A stretch of 64,000 nucleotides of DNA from Mesobacillus sp. S13 (GCF_020422885.1 NZ_CP084622.1:3863001-3927000); one strand, 5' to 3'. Positions 51,251 through 60,646 are shown, counted from the stretch's first letter. The notes: generated by a model not told the origin, from the letters alone. A program made the numbers and translations.

Positions 51251-51694
51251 TTATCTTCCCAGGAAAGAGTTCAGCATCCATACATGCTTTTCCAAGCTAG
51301 AGTGAATGGACAATAGCAGGTCGCTTGTTGTTTCATCATTGACTTCCCCTGCAAGCTCCATTCCTTTCTTTAGTTCTTGAATCATCGTGGAATAGTCTCC
51401 TACTATGCTTGCGACCATGTCAGCTGAGGTTTCGCTTCCTGTTGCTTCTTTTACAGAAGCAATTTCCAGTGCACCGGACATGGTGGCAACCGGTTTGTCG
51501 CCCATTGCCAGCAATCTTTCTGCAAGTTCATCGATATGTAAGGCAGCTTCGTTATACAGCTCTTCAAATTTAGCATGCAGGGTGAAAAATTCCGGCCCTG
51601 TCACATACCAGTGGTAGTTGTGGAGCTTGATGTAGAGTACAGTCCAGTTAGCGATTTGCTTGTTTACTGCCTGTGTCAATTCGTTTTTCATCAT
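51251..51694 (-). CDS. dps: Dps-family DNA-binding ferritin-like protein
   Basis: A 147-aa protein with [43 protein letters not shown]: ferroxidase His/Asp/Glu residues. It stores iron and shields DNA from peroxide. Near katA and cat genes, so this is a stress neighbourhood. RBS GGAGGG. Confidence 0.94.
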   Translation of the reverse strand: MMKNELTQAVNKQIANWTVLYIKLHNYHWYVTGPEFFTLHAKFEELYNEAALHIDELAERLLAMGDKPVATMSGALEIASVKEATGSETSADMVASIVGDYSTMIQELKKGMELAGEVNDETTSDLLLSIHSSLEKHVWMLNSFLGR

Positions 51695-51899
51695 GAATCC
51701 CTCCTAATCATTGATACGGATTCATTATAGTCCAAGTTTATCCAGCATTGGGTTCAATGGCGGGATTGTTCACAGGAATGTCAACTTTGTAGACAAGTCA
51801 TGTGCATTTTGCCGGGTCAAAAACCAAAATTCTCCATAAACTATACATAATAAAGCAATTATTTCTCCAAACTATGCATAGAACTGGAGGTGTTTGGGA

Positions 51900-52112
51900 G
51901 TGGGATTATTTAATGCGCTCAACCAATGGAGAAATGCAAGATATGAAAATCATCTGTCGAATATGAAGGACCAGAATAAATGCCCTGACTGCCATGGAAG
52001 AGGATATTATGCTTTTTCAGCTAATGAGTTTGTATATTATGCGGCACCGTACGAATGTCCTGGCTGCAGTGGCAGTGGATTATATACAGATTGGAGCAAC
52101 AGTACAACGTAA
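51900..52112 (+). CDS. Small DnaJ-type zinc-motif protein
   Basis: 70 aa from GTG 51900 (GGAGG nine bases upstream; a TTG at 51894 is too close). It has two CxxCxGxG motifs, CPDCHGRGYY and CPGCSGSGLY, separated by about 25 residues rich in Tyr/Ala. These are half of a DnaJ Cys-rich domain with no J domain. A role as a small redox or chaperone-like zinc protein is a guess. Confidence 0.75.
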   Translation: MGLFNALNQWRNARYENHLSNMKDQNKCPDCHGRGYYAFSANEFVYYAAPYECPGCSGSGLYTDWSNSTT

Positions 52113-52145
52113 AATGGCCGCTGCTTGTGCAGAGGCCATTTTTTC
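52110..52145 (+). terminator. Terminator between the zinc-motif gene and namZ
   Basis: AAATGGCC-GCTGCTTGTGCAGA-GGCCATTTTTT, just after the stop at 52112. Confidence 0.8.
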
Positions 52146-52157
52146 TGTGGCAATCAA

Positions 52158-53429
52158 TTAATAGAGAAGGTACTTTTCCCTCACCTGCTTGAACTCATTC
52201 AAATCATCTTCCCACATAGACTGGATTTCTTCCACGGATGTTCCAGCCTCAATCTCTTCCCTGATCCAGCCGTTTCCTGTCAGAAGGTCGAAGAAGGAAA
52301 TTCCCCTGCTGTCTTCTGCACGGAATTCGAAGTCCTCTGGATACATATCGTGAATGGATTTTACAATATGAAGCCCTGTTACAATCGGCTCAAACGATTC
52401 ATGGTCGGTGATATGAATCTGGATGCCATGGGACAGTTGGCCCGCATGCTTCGAGAATGTAGGAGTGAACGATGCTGCCCGGAACTTTACTCCTGGGAGA
52501 TTCAAAGAATTCAATTCGACAGACAAGTCATCTGAATTGATGAACGGCGCCCCAATCAGCTCAAACGGTTTTGTCGTGCCTCTTCCTTCTGATACATTCG
52601 TTCCTTCAATCAGCGCTGCTCCTGGATAGACGAAGGCCGTGTCGAGTGTCGGCATGTTTGGTGATGGCATGACGAACTCAAGAGGTGTTTCATCATAATT
52701 CATGGTGCGCTTCCAGCGGTCCATCTCTACGACTGTCAGGTCTGCACCAATATTGAATTCTTCGTTGAAGAGCATGGCCAGCTCCCCAACAGTCATACCG
52801 TGACGCAGCGGGATCTCATAGTTTCCTACAAAGGATTTGTATTCTGACTCAAGAACAGGTCCTTCAACCTTCACACCGCCAAGCGGGTTCGGACGGTCAA
52901 GCACGATGAATGGAATATCGTTTTCCTTTGCCGCTTCCATCGCATAGGCCATTGTGTAGATGTACGTATAGAATCTTGTGCCTACATCCTGGATATCAAA
53001 CAGCAGGACGTCCACATTTTCGAGCATATCTGGTGTAGGTTTTTTCGTTTTCCCGTAAAGGCTGTATACAGGAAGCTGAGTTTTTTCATCGATGTAGTAC
53101 TCGACATATGCTCCAGCCTGAGCGCTTCCTCTTACTCCATGCTCAGGGCCGTAGAGTGCCGTCAGCTCGACATCAGGGTCATTGAAAAGCAGATCGACGA
53201 CACTGTTCAGGTTTTGGTCTACTCCGGTAGGATTCGTGATCAGTCCGACTCGCTTTCCTTCGATCAAGTCCCTGTGGTCTTCTAGCAGTGCTTCTGCACC
53301 AACCTTGAATTTCTTCAGATCCTGGCTTTTGCCCAGTCCGCTGTCATGGTTTGCCAATGCGATGGTCAAGGAGGAGAGAATGAGGACGGTTGTCAATATT
53401 GCTGCCAGCCATTTTTTCAATATAATCAC
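52158..53429 (-). CDS. namZ: Exo-beta-N-acetylmuramidase NamZ (DUF1343)
   Basis: A 423-aa protein with an N-terminal signal segment (WLAAILTTVLILSSLTIALA), then GKRVGLITNPTGVD, LYGPEHGVRG, LLFDIQDVGTRFYTYIYTM and RPNPLGG, the DUF1343 hallmarks. NamZ removes terminal MurNAc from peptidoglycan fragments. It is the last gene of the amiE-nagZ-namZ operon, as in B. subtilis ybbE-ybbD-ybbC. Confidence 0.94.
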   Translation of the reverse strand: MIILKKWLAAILTTVLILSSLTIALANHDSGLGKSQDLKKFKVGAEALLEDHRDLIEGKRVGLITNPTGVDQNLNSVVDLLFNDPDVELTALYGPEHGVRGSAQAGAYVEYYIDEKTQLPVYSLYGKTKKPTPDMLENVDVLLFDIQDVGTRFYTYIYTMAYAMEAAKENDIPFIVLDRPNPLGGVKVEGPVLESEYKSFVGNYEIPLRHGMTVGELAMLFNEEFNIGADLTVVEMDRWKRTMNYDETPLEFVMPSPNMPTLDTAFVYPGAALIEGTNVSEGRGTTKPFELIGAPFINSDDLSVELNSLNLPGVKFRAASFTPTFSKHAGQLSHGIQIHITDHESFEPIVTGLHIVKSIHDMYPEDFEFRAEDSRGISFFDLLTGNGWIREEIEAGTSVEEIQSMWEDDLNEFKQVREKYLLY

Positions 53430-53528
53430 TCCTGTTTTACTAGATTTTGAGACTACTAATTTTCTGTTCGAACATATACTTTTCTAAATCTAAGGCGGGC
53501 AACATTCACGAAGCCCGCCATATAATTT

Positions 53529-55649
53529 CTAGTAGGTCAAGCCGTGCCCGAATTCGTAAAGTACGCCGCCGCTGTAATCTGGGATGGTGATTGGCAGCTT
53601 GCCTGTTGGCGCGAATTCTCCAAAGATTGCCCCGGCTGCTGCTTCAAAGCTTGCTGGGCGGAAACCGTATTGGGTCAGATAGGCGTCAATTTCCGGGTAG
53701 GCCATGATATCGTATGGATTTCGGATACCGACACCGACAACAGGAGCATCTGCCAATTCAATGATCTGGTTGACCATAGCCATTTGCGCGCTCGTTGGCG
53801 TCCGGCCAGATACATTGTAAGTATAGGTGCCGACGACCACTGTGCTGGCGTTTCTAATCTGTTCGAGCTGTGCCTCTGTCAGCTTATATGTTGAAGATGA
53901 AATGACGATTGTATTTTCATGATGCTTTTTAATTGCATCACCCAGGCTGCTGATAAAAGTGTTGCCCACAACGACGATTTTTTCATCGCTATTCAGGTTC
54001 AAAGGTAAATCTGCGCTATTTTTAACCAAAGTGATTGATTTCTCTGCTGCTTCTTTTTCGATTTGCTTATGCTCAGCAGAGCCAACTACCTTCACTGCCT
54101 TCGCGATTTTTTCATCGATCGAAACAGGGGTTTCTTCCTTAATTACGCCTCTTTTAACCTTCAATGTTAAAATACGTCTGACTGATTCCTCAACGCGTTC
54201 TTCGGAAATTTCGCCAGCCTTTACTGCATCATGCAAGCCTGATGCTACTTCTTCAAGGCCAACCGGCATCAAGACGATATCCGTGCCTGCTTTTACGGCG
54301 CGGATGGCGGCATCTACTGCACCAAAATGGTCAGCGATGGCTTTCATGTTCATCGCGTCAGTTGTGATGACTCCTTCATAGCCCATTTCTTTACGCATCA
54401 GTTCTGTCAGAACCTTGTAGGAAAGAGTTGCTGGAATAGCGATTTCTTCCCCTGTTTTCTTTGAAATGGCTTTCGTTCCGTCAATTTTCGGGAACGTTAC
54501 ATGCGCTGTCATGATCGCATCAATGCCTGCTTCCATTCCTTTTTGGAACGGATACAGTTCGACTTCCATCAAGCGCTCTTTATCGTGTGGAACTTCAGGA
54601 AGTCCAAGATGGGAATCGACAGCCGTGTCCCCATGACCCGGGAAGTGCTTGGCAGTTGCCGCGACACCTGCTGCTTGGAGCCCTTTTGTATAAGCGACAC
54701 CCATGTCAGCAACTAGCTGCGGGTCTTCACCAAATGAACGGACACCGATTACCGGATTGTCAGGATTATTGTTGACATCCATAACCGGAGCAAAGTTCAT
54801 GTTGATACCCAAGGAAGCCAGTTCCTCGCCGATTGCATTCCCTACGTTATAAGCGATTTCCGGTGAGCGTGTTGCACCCAATGCCATATTCCCCGGCATA
54901 TCCGTCCCAGATTGGAGCCTTGTGACAATTCCGCCTTCCTGGTCGATCGTCAGCAGCAGGCCGAATTTTTCAGCAGCGTCCTGATAATCGGAAGCTAGTC
55001 GTGCTGTCTGTTCAGTTGTCACCACATTCTCGCGGAAAAGGATGACTCCGCCTAAATGGTATTTTTTCACGAGCTGCTGGATTTCCGGCAGCATTTCGGT
55101 TACATTTTCACCCTTCCAAGTCCTGAAATCCGGCATCAGCATCTGTCCTGTTTTTTCCTCCAGGCTCATTTTGCTGATTGCATTGCCAATCAAATCATAG
55201 CGCTTGCCTTCCTGCTTGATGATAGCGGCTTCAGATTCAGGCTTTCCTTTTTCCCCTTCTTCTTTAGAAGATGGTTTCACTTTATAATCGAGTGCAATGC
55301 GGTCCTTGAAGCTACCGTCTGTCACTGTAATGAACGTCCGTCCATTCTGTCCCGTGAATTCCACATTTCCATCCTGGTCAATGGTTGCTACATTTTTATT
55401 CGCCGACTCCCATTTAAGGTTTTCAGATGTTAGCATAAAATGCCCTTCTGAATACACATGAAGTGCTTTTAATTGAATGTTTCCATCACTAACAGCTGCA
55501 TCCGCTTCAGGGATGTTTTCATAAATCACCAGATCTTCCACTGTGTTCTTTTCCTTGGCGTTCACTTTCTTCAAAGAAAGCCCGGGCAGCATCTGTGAAA
55601 AAGCCAGCACAAACACTAATGAAAAGAGCATAAGCTTGCTAAGTTTCAT
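53529..55649 (-). CDS. nagZ: Beta-N-acetylglucosaminidase NagZ (GH3)
   Basis: 706 aa from MKLSKLMLFS, RBS GGAGGAGATACG. Signal peptide, then an Ig-like (BIG2-type) region (LKWESANKNVATIDQDGNVEF, about 70-130), then GH3 with the catalytic loop AKHFPGHGDTAVDSHLGLP and VITTDAMNMKAIADHFG, and a C-terminal second domain. It removes GlcNAc from muropeptides. It is longer than B. subtilis NagZ because of the Ig-like region. Confidence 0.94.
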   Translation of the reverse strand: MKLSKLMLFSLVFVLAFSQMLPGLSLKKVNAKEKNTVEDLVIYENIPEADAAVSDGNIQLKALHVYSEGHFMLTSENLKWESANKNVATIDQDGNVEFTGQNGRTFITVTDGSFKDRIALDYKVKPSSKEEGEKGKPESEAAIIKQEGKRYDLIGNAISKMSLEEKTGQMLMPDFRTWKGENVTEMLPEIQQLVKKYHLGGVILFRENVVTTEQTARLASDYQDAAEKFGLLLTIDQEGGIVTRLQSGTDMPGNMALGATRSPEIAYNVGNAIGEELASLGINMNFAPVMDVNNNPDNPVIGVRSFGEDPQLVADMGVAYTKGLQAAGVAATAKHFPGHGDTAVDSHLGLPEVPHDKERLMEVELYPFQKGMEAGIDAIMTAHVTFPKIDGTKAISKKTGEEIAIPATLSYKVLTELMRKEMGYEGVITTDAMNMKAIADHFGAVDAAIRAVKAGTDIVLMPVGLEEVASGLHDAVKAGEISEERVEESVRRILTLKVKRGVIKEETPVSIDEKIAKAVKVVGSAEHKQIEKEAAEKSITLVKNSADLPLNLNSDEKIVVVGNTFISSLGDAIKKHHENTIVISSSTYKLTEAQLEQIRNASTVVVGTYTYNVSGRTPTSAQMAMVNQIIELADAPVVGVGIRNPYDIMAYPEIDAYLTQYGFRPASFEAAAGAIFGEFAPTGKLPITIPDYSGGVLYEFGHGLTY

Positions 55650-55701
55650 CGTATCTCCTCCATTTTGCATATTTTATCCAATTCATTTAAATTTAGTAAA
55701 A

Positions 55702-57396
55702 TCAGTAATTCCGTTGCTGCCAGCCTTCTCCTGAGAAGTCAGGTGCAACCTTTTTACCTTCAGAGGTTAGCAGACTGATATTGTCGACATACCAGCCACG
55801 GCCATTTGTATAACTGTCCGTTTGATATCGGAAACGGATGTGCTTAGTTCCTGCAGGTATTTCAACCTGCTCTGAATTCCAATCCACACTGCTTCCAGTA
55901 AAAATAGCGGCTTGCTCCCAGCTTTCACCATCCTCAGAGATTTCCAAATACCCATAATCAGCATCCGCTTCAATCCGATACCAGGTGTCAAATGAAAGTG
56001 TTGCAGGCTTGTCCAGTTTCACTTCCGTTGTCATGTTACGTTGCAGCTTATCGCCATAACCCGAAAACCACGCTGAACCGTCTGGAATATTTACAGGTAT
56101 GGAATCAGCAACCTGCCTTGCCAGTTGTCTGCGTGCGACATTGGTGGAAACCGTGCTCCGGCTAGGATGGACTCTGTTGGTGAGCAGGATCGCAATTGTG
56201 CCATTATTCCTGTTCACGACAATGGAAGTCCCGGTATAACCCGTATGTCCTAGTGAAGTGCCCTCGGATAACGCATCCATGAACCATCCCTGGGCAAGCT
56301 CCCACCCTAAACCATGGTCATCACCAGGGAACTGTGGAATCTGGTTTTCAACGATCAGGTTAACTGTTTCCGGCTTTAAAATAACTTCGCTGCCATATCG
56401 GCCATCATTCAAATACATATGGGCGAGCTTTGCCAGGTCCTCTGCTGTCGAGAACACGCCAGCATGGCCGGCCACACCATCCAGTGACCAGGCGTTTTCA
56501 TCATGCACTTCTCCCCAGACTATTCCACGGTTCGTCCATGGCTGGTATTCGGTCGCGGCGATCCGCTTTTTCAGTGAAGCCGGCGGATTGTACATCGTAT
56601 CCGTCATTCCGAGCGGCTCAGTAATATATTCTTTAACAAACTCATCCTGTCTCTGTCCTGAGAGCCTTTCGATCAGCAAACCAAGCGTGATCATGTTGAG
56701 GTCGCTGTATGTATAAGTACTGCCCGGCTCATTGTTCAGTGGATGCTCTAATACAAAATTCATCCTGTCCTCACGGCTGCCTCCTTTCGTATATAATGGC
56801 ACCCATGCAGTGAAACCAGATGTGTGGGTTAGGAGCTGCCTGATTGTGACTTCCCCCTTCCCATTGGCAGCGAATTCAGGAATATGCTTAGAAACTTTGT
56901 CATCGAGCTCGAACCTTCCCTGGTCATAAAGAATCATAGCTGCTGTGGTGGTGAAAATTTTACTGATAGAGGCAAGGTCAAAGATTGTATTTTCCTCCAT
57001 CTCGATTGGTTCACTAGACTCAGTGAATTGGTCATCTTCATATCTGTAGGCATATCCGTAGGCTTCCTGCTTCACGATATGTCCGCGGCGGGCAACGAAT
57101 GCGACTGCTCCTGGCATCACGCCATCAGAAATCATACTCTCCATATGCCCGTCAATTTCGTCCAGTGGCTGTTGGACCATGCCCGCTCCCCGAACCGATC
57201 CTTTATGTAGGATCGGGGATAATGGACCAGGCTTGTCCCATGAAAAAACCGGATGCACCTTATCGAATCCTGCTTTTCCCTCCCTTTGTTCAATCGATGC
57301 CCCTGGCACTTGATTGCCTTCCGCAAATGTCACCGGAATCAACACTCCCGTACCAAGAACTGCGGCCAATGCAATAGATAGTGATTTGTTCTTCAT
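55702..57396 (-). CDS. amiE: N-acetylmuramyl-L-alanine amidase AmiE (YbbE-like, serine hydrolase fold)
   Basis: 564 aa from MKNKSLSIALA, RBS AAAAGGAGGAAAC; the frame begins upstream at 57426. Beta-lactamase (class C) fold: FDLASISKIFTTTAAM (SxxK), YTYSDLNMI (YxN) and LGHTGYTGTS. The C-terminal ~125 residues form a beta-sandwich (MTTEVKLDKPATLSFDTWYR) that may bind wall glycans. In B. subtilis AmiE cleaves MurNAc-L-Ala after NagZ. It heads the operon. Confidence 0.88.
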   Translation of the reverse strand: MKNKSLSIALAAVLGTGVLIPVTFAEGNQVPGASIEQREGKAGFDKVHPVFSWDKPGPLSPILHKGSVRGAGMVQQPLDEIDGHMESMISDGVMPGAVAFVARRGHIVKQEAYGYAYRYEDDQFTESSEPIEMEENTIFDLASISKIFTTTAAMILYDQGRFELDDKVSKHIPEFAANGKGEVTIRQLLTHTSGFTAWVPLYTKGGSREDRMNFVLEHPLNNEPGSTYTYSDLNMITLGLLIERLSGQRQDEFVKEYITEPLGMTDTMYNPPASLKKRIAATEYQPWTNRGIVWGEVHDENAWSLDGVAGHAGVFSTAEDLAKLAHMYLNDGRYGSEVILKPETVNLIVENQIPQFPGDDHGLGWELAQGWFMDALSEGTSLGHTGYTGTSIVVNRNNGTIAILLTNRVHPSRSTVSTNVARRQLARQVADSIPVNIPDGSAWFSGYGDKLQRNMTTEVKLDKPATLSFDTWYRIEADADYGYLEISEDGESWEQAAIFTGSSVDWNSEQVEIPAGTKHIRFRYQTDSYTNGRGWYVDNISLLTSEGKKVAPDFSGEGWQQRNY

Positions 57397-57534
57397 GTTT
57401 CCTCCTTTTCTGAGCTTTTGCTCCATTTAATCTCATAAACTTTGAAAAGGCTTTCATGTTGTAATCTTAGACTATCTAAATAACAGTATAGATGTCTATA
57501 CCACTATAGACCCAACCGCTTCGTATAATAGAAA

Positions 57535-57564
57535 AATCCCGGGACTGCTCTCCCGGGATTTTAG
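57535..57564. terminator. Terminator downstream of the HIT gene
   Basis: AATCCCGGGA-CTGCTC-TCCCGGGATT with T residues on both sides; it lies between the HIT gene stop (57629) and amiE. The region 57427-57628 has no other feature. Confidence 0.8.
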
Positions 57565-57628
57565 AATCATTTTTGTAAAAATATTCAAATAATTTAGAGA
57601 GAATTTTCCCAACATGGTTTTTCGTGAA

Positions 57629-58024
57629 TTATTTCCTCATATTTTCCTTTTGTTTAATCCAATACCTGATCCCCTTGCCGGCAAGAGGTTCATCCTCGAA
57701 TCGCGGAATCACATGCAAATGAGCATGAAAAATCGATTGTCCTCCCGCTTTCCCCGTATTCCATCCAACACTGTATCCATCCGGTGCATACTTCTCGTCA
57801 AGAATCCTTTTTGCACCCATCAGCAACTCCCGCGAATCATTCCACTCCTGGTCAGACAACTCAAAGACATTCTGCTTATGAAGTTTCGGGATGATCAGTC
57901 CGCTCCCCTGCAGGACCTGCTGTTCCGACTCCTTCTGGATAAAATAACATGTTTCATTCTCAAGTGTGATTTGCTGCTCTTCGTCAGCAAGCACATTGCA
58001 ATATGGGCAGTTCTCTTGGTACAT
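57629..58024 (-). CDS. HIT-family hydrolase
   Basis: A 131-aa protein with CPYCNVLADEEQQI, SGLIIPKLHKQNVFEL and the HIT motif SIFHAHLHVIPR. A nucleotide hydrolase or transferase of the histidine-triad superfamily. Likely unlinked to the wall operon, as a terminator separates them. Confidence 0.93.
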   Translation of the reverse strand: MYQENCPYCNVLADEEQQITLENETCYFIQKESEQQVLQGSGLIIPKLHKQNVFELSDQEWNDSRELLMGAKRILDEKYAPDGYSVGWNTGKAGGQSIFHAHLHVIPRFEDEPLAGKGIRYWIKQKENMRK

Positions 58025-58051
58025 ATTTTAGTGCCTCCGCTCCATGATATT

Positions 58052-58453
58052 CTTGACAGCTTTGGGCCCTACAGGCTTGAACCTGTCTTAATAATTGCGT
58101 TTTCTTGACAGCTTTGGACCCTACAGTCTGAAACCTGTCATAATAAACGCTCTTTCTTGACAGCTTTCGGCCCTACAGCCTGAAACCTGTCATAATAAAC
58201 GCTCTTTCTTGACAGCTTTGCGCTCTACCGCCTGAAGCCTGTCATAATAATTGCGTTTTCTTGACAGCTTTATGCTCTGCAACCTAAAAGCTGTCTTAAT
58301 AATCGCGTTTTCTTGACAGCTTTGTGCTCTACTGCCTGAAACCTGTCATAATAATTGCTCTTTCTTAACAACTTTGCGATCTACTGCCTGAAACCTGTCA
58401 CAATAAACTAGTTTTCTTGACAGCTTTGGGCCCTACAGCCTGAAACCTGTCAG
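58052..58453. repeat. Tandem hairpin array 3 (52-bp units)
   Basis: Eight units starting CTTGACAGC at 58052, 58104, 58156, 58208, 58260, 58312, 58364 and 58416; the period is exactly 52 bp. Each unit has GACAGCTTT with AAACCTGTC (8 of 9 pairing) and a conserved centre (CCCTACAGCCTG). Some units are mutated (TTAACAACTTT). Spacer parts alternate between ATAATTGCGTTTT and ATAAACGCTCTTT. Not coding. Confidence 0.92.
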
Positions 58454-58590
58454 TCATTCAAGGAAGAACGTTTTCACGGAACTTCCAAGCTTGAGCTAAA
58501 AAACTAGTTCATTTATTGTTTCTTTCCCAACCTACCTATAACAGCAACTTTTTTCCTATATCATTTGCATTTGATGATCCAACGTCGATT
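58454..58590. other. Intergenic sequence between array 3 and a small gene
   Basis: No gene, hairpin or promoter of note was seen in this stretch beyond AT-rich DNA. Confidence 0.5.
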
Positions 58591-58809
58591 TTATTTCCCA
58601 TCCTTTTTCTTGCCTAAATTATTCAGCCAGGTCTCATAAAACTGGTATACAAATCCAGCAGCGACAAAACCCATCAACAACATGATGACTGAAAGTGTCT
58701 TTCTGACCCACGTGATATCAATCAACAGGAACAGTGCTCCAGTTATCGCAAAGGAAATGAATATGAAGAGCCACCTTCTGAGAATCAATGAATCCTTATC
58801 CTTACTCAT
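58591..58809 (-). CDS. Small two-helix membrane protein
   Basis: A 72-aa protein with two membrane helices (LFIFISFAITGALFLLIDI; LSVIMLLMGFVAAGFVYQF) and a Lys-rich tail. Not recognised. Confidence 0.7.
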   Translation of the reverse strand: MSKDKDSLILRRWLFIFISFAITGALFLLIDITWVRKTLSVIMLLMGFVAAGFVYQFYETWLNNLGKKKDGK

Positions 58810-58903
58810 TCCTTACACCTGCCTTCCTTATATTACTAATACGTAATAAGTGATAACAGGTTTCAAAAAACAGGGCCCAAAATAGGACCCTGCCATTCTA
58901 TTA

Positions 58904-59356
58904 CTAAACTAATTTTTTCATCGAGTGTATTTGCCCAAGATGATAGGCTTCATGGAATAATGCCATGTTCGCAAGCTCTCCAAAAGTCTCCAACCCAAGG
59001 AACGGCTTCTTAAGCTTTTCATCCAGCATGGAAGCCGGTACTTCTTTGATCCTTCCCAGCTGCACTTTCAATTGGTCACGCAAAACATCAACAGATGGAA
59101 CATCCCCTGTCCACTCGGATGGACGGGTACCGTTTCCGAAGCACTCTATGTAGTTGGCAGGCAAATGACTAGATTTTTTCGGATAACCCATCATGAACTG
59201 TTCTGTAACTGTCAGCACATGCCCGATGTGCCAGTGGATGGTATTATTGAAGCCTTTTGGCTGAACACCTGCCTGTTCCGCAGTGATGCCCTCAATGCTT
59301 TTCAAAAAAGAACCTCTCGTTAATTCAAATTGCTTGAATAAAAGCTCGCTCATCAT
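58904..59356 (-). CDS. DinB-family protein
   Basis: A 150-aa four-helix protein. Metal ligands HWHIGH (about 42-47) and the C-terminal HEAYHLGQIH triad. It matches the DinB/YfiT group, thiol-S-transferase-like enzymes in Bacillus. Function of this member unknown. Confidence 0.9.
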   Translation of the reverse strand: MMSELLFKQFELTRGSFLKSIEGITAEQAGVQPKGFNNTIHWHIGHVLTVTEQFMMGYPKKSSHLPANYIECFGNGTRPSEWTGDVPSVDVLRDQLKVQLGRIKEVPASMLDEKLKKPFLGLETFGELANMALFHEAYHLGQIHSMKKLV

Positions 59357-59608
59357 GAACTTCCCCTTTCCAGCTTGTACTTCTTTATATTTTTATTCTA
59401 TATATTCCCAACTTATGCGGCAAGGGAAATGGGGAATCTCTAATATACCCTTATAGGTATTAAATTCCATTAAAGGAAATCCATTGACAAAATTTGTTCA
59501 AAACATTATGGCTGATATGTGTCTTCACACATTATTCACAGATTTCCATAAATTGCTTTGATATCTTAAGAGTGTAATCATTATATATTTTGAAAGGAAG
59601 CGATTTAG
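59357..59608 (+). promoter_or_regulatory. Upstream region of the DoxX gene
   Basis: TTGACA at 59484-59489, with TATGGC 17 nt downstream, is a possible sigma-A promoter (weak -10). A/T-rich sequence with CACATTATTCACAG follows up to the RBS (GAAAGGAAGCG). No other feature seen. Confidence 0.45.
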
Positions 59609-60124
59609 ATGTTCGCTAAATGGTTAAGAGAAAACAATATTGCTGCTGGCCTGTTGACTGTAATTAGGGTTTGGCTTGGTTACAACTGGATGACTGCTGG
59701 ATGGGGCAAATTGACTGGTGACGGTTTTGACGCTACGGGATATTTAAAAAATGCTGTTGCGAACCCAGTAAAAGGCCCAGACGGAAACATGGTTTATGGA
59801 TGGTATGTTAACTTCCTAGAAAGCTTTGCCATCCCGAATGTCGATCTTTTCAACTTCATCGTTCCGCTTGGAGAATTCCTGATTGGACTTGGACTTATCC
59901 TTGGATGCTTGACAACTGCTGCCATGTTCTTCGGACTAGTGATGAACTTCAGTTTCTTCCTTGCCGGAACAGTTTCTCATAACCCAACAGACATCTTCTT
60001 TGGCTTCATCATCCTGTTCTCTGGCTTCAATGCTGCCAAATACGGCTTGGACCGCTGGGTGGTTCCTTTCATCCGCAAGACTGTCTTCAAACAAACACCA
60101 GAAGCTGCACATAAATCTGCTTAA
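59609..60124 (+). CDS. DoxX-family membrane protein
   Basis: A 171-aa protein with four helices (TVIRVWLGYNWMTAGWGKL; VPLGEFLIGLGLILGCLTTAAMFFGLVMNFSF; FFGFIILFSGFNAAKYGLDRW). DoxX-like proteins are often tied to redox or thiosulfate metabolism; the role here is unknown. Confidence 0.88.
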   Translation: MFAKWLRENNIAAGLLTVIRVWLGYNWMTAGWGKLTGDGFDATGYLKNAVANPVKGPDGNMVYGWYVNFLESFAIPNVDLFNFIVPLGEFLIGLGLILGCLTTAAMFFGLVMNFSFFLAGTVSHNPTDIFFGFIILFSGFNAAKYGLDRWVVPFIRKTVFKQTPEAAHKSA

Positions 60125-60134
60125 CAATATAGGA

Positions 60135-60168
60135 AATGCCCTCCGCCAATAGGCTGAGGGCATTTTTT
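60135..60168 (+). terminator. DoxX gene terminator
   Basis: AATGCCCTC-CGCCAATAGGCT-GAGGGCATT followed by TTTTCA; also close to the convergent MazG-like gene's stop. Confidence 0.85.
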
Positions 60169-60503
60169 CACTGGGAACTTTCTTCTATTGTTTTAAGCAG
60201 GATTTTTTTTCTGAAACCGCCGCTGCGATTCTTCTTTAACTGGCGCATGAACTCCACTTCAGATTCTGTAATCCCTCGATGCTCAGCAATTGCATACACC
60301 ACTTCAAGCAAATCGACGATTTCACTTAGAAGCCTGTCCGTTCCAGTATTCCGGAACTTCTCCACTTCCTCATTGAATTTCTCCATGAGCTTTGCACTAT
60401 ATTGACTGCCATCTAAGATCTCAAATTCAACCTTCTTTCCCTTCCCTTTCATCAACTCAGGAAAAAGATCTCTAACAAGTTTGTTATATTCTTTTTTCTC
60501 CAT
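60168..60503 (-). CDS. MazG-like NTP pyrophosphohydrolase
   Basis: A 111-aa protein, YNKLVRDLFPELMKGKG at the start and EEVEKFRNTGTDRLLSEIVDLLEVVYAI (metal-binding E/D pattern). It belongs to the all-alpha NTP pyrophosphatase superfamily, close to phosphoribosyl-ATP pyrophosphohydrolase-like house-cleaning enzymes. Confidence 0.88.
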   Translation of the reverse strand: MEKKEYNKLVRDLFPELMKGKGKKVEFEILDGSQYSAKLMEKFNEEVEKFRNTGTDRLLSEIVDLLEVVYAIAEHRGITESEVEFMRQLKKNRSGGFRKKILLKTIEESSQ

Positions 60504-60604
60504 GTTTACTCCCCTTTTGCTGTCCTATTGTTAAACATATCCTTAAAACTGCGGGTTCAAACACCTTTTTAAAATATAGAATTGTGCATCTGGGTAACAA
60601 TGGA

Positions 60605-60646
60605 AATTGAAAAAGCCTGTGGTCCCTACCACAGGCTTTCTAATTT
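60605..60646 (-). terminator. Terminator after the small coiled-coil gene
   Basis: On the minus strand, AAAGCCTGTGGT-AGGG-ACCACAGGCTTT then TTCAATTTCC. It lies directly after the stop at 60656. Confidence 0.8.

Noticed and set aside
57614..58108. 164-aa plus-strand ORF over the HIT gene
   Set aside because: It is antisense to the HIT gene, which has the HAHLHV motif, and enters array 3.
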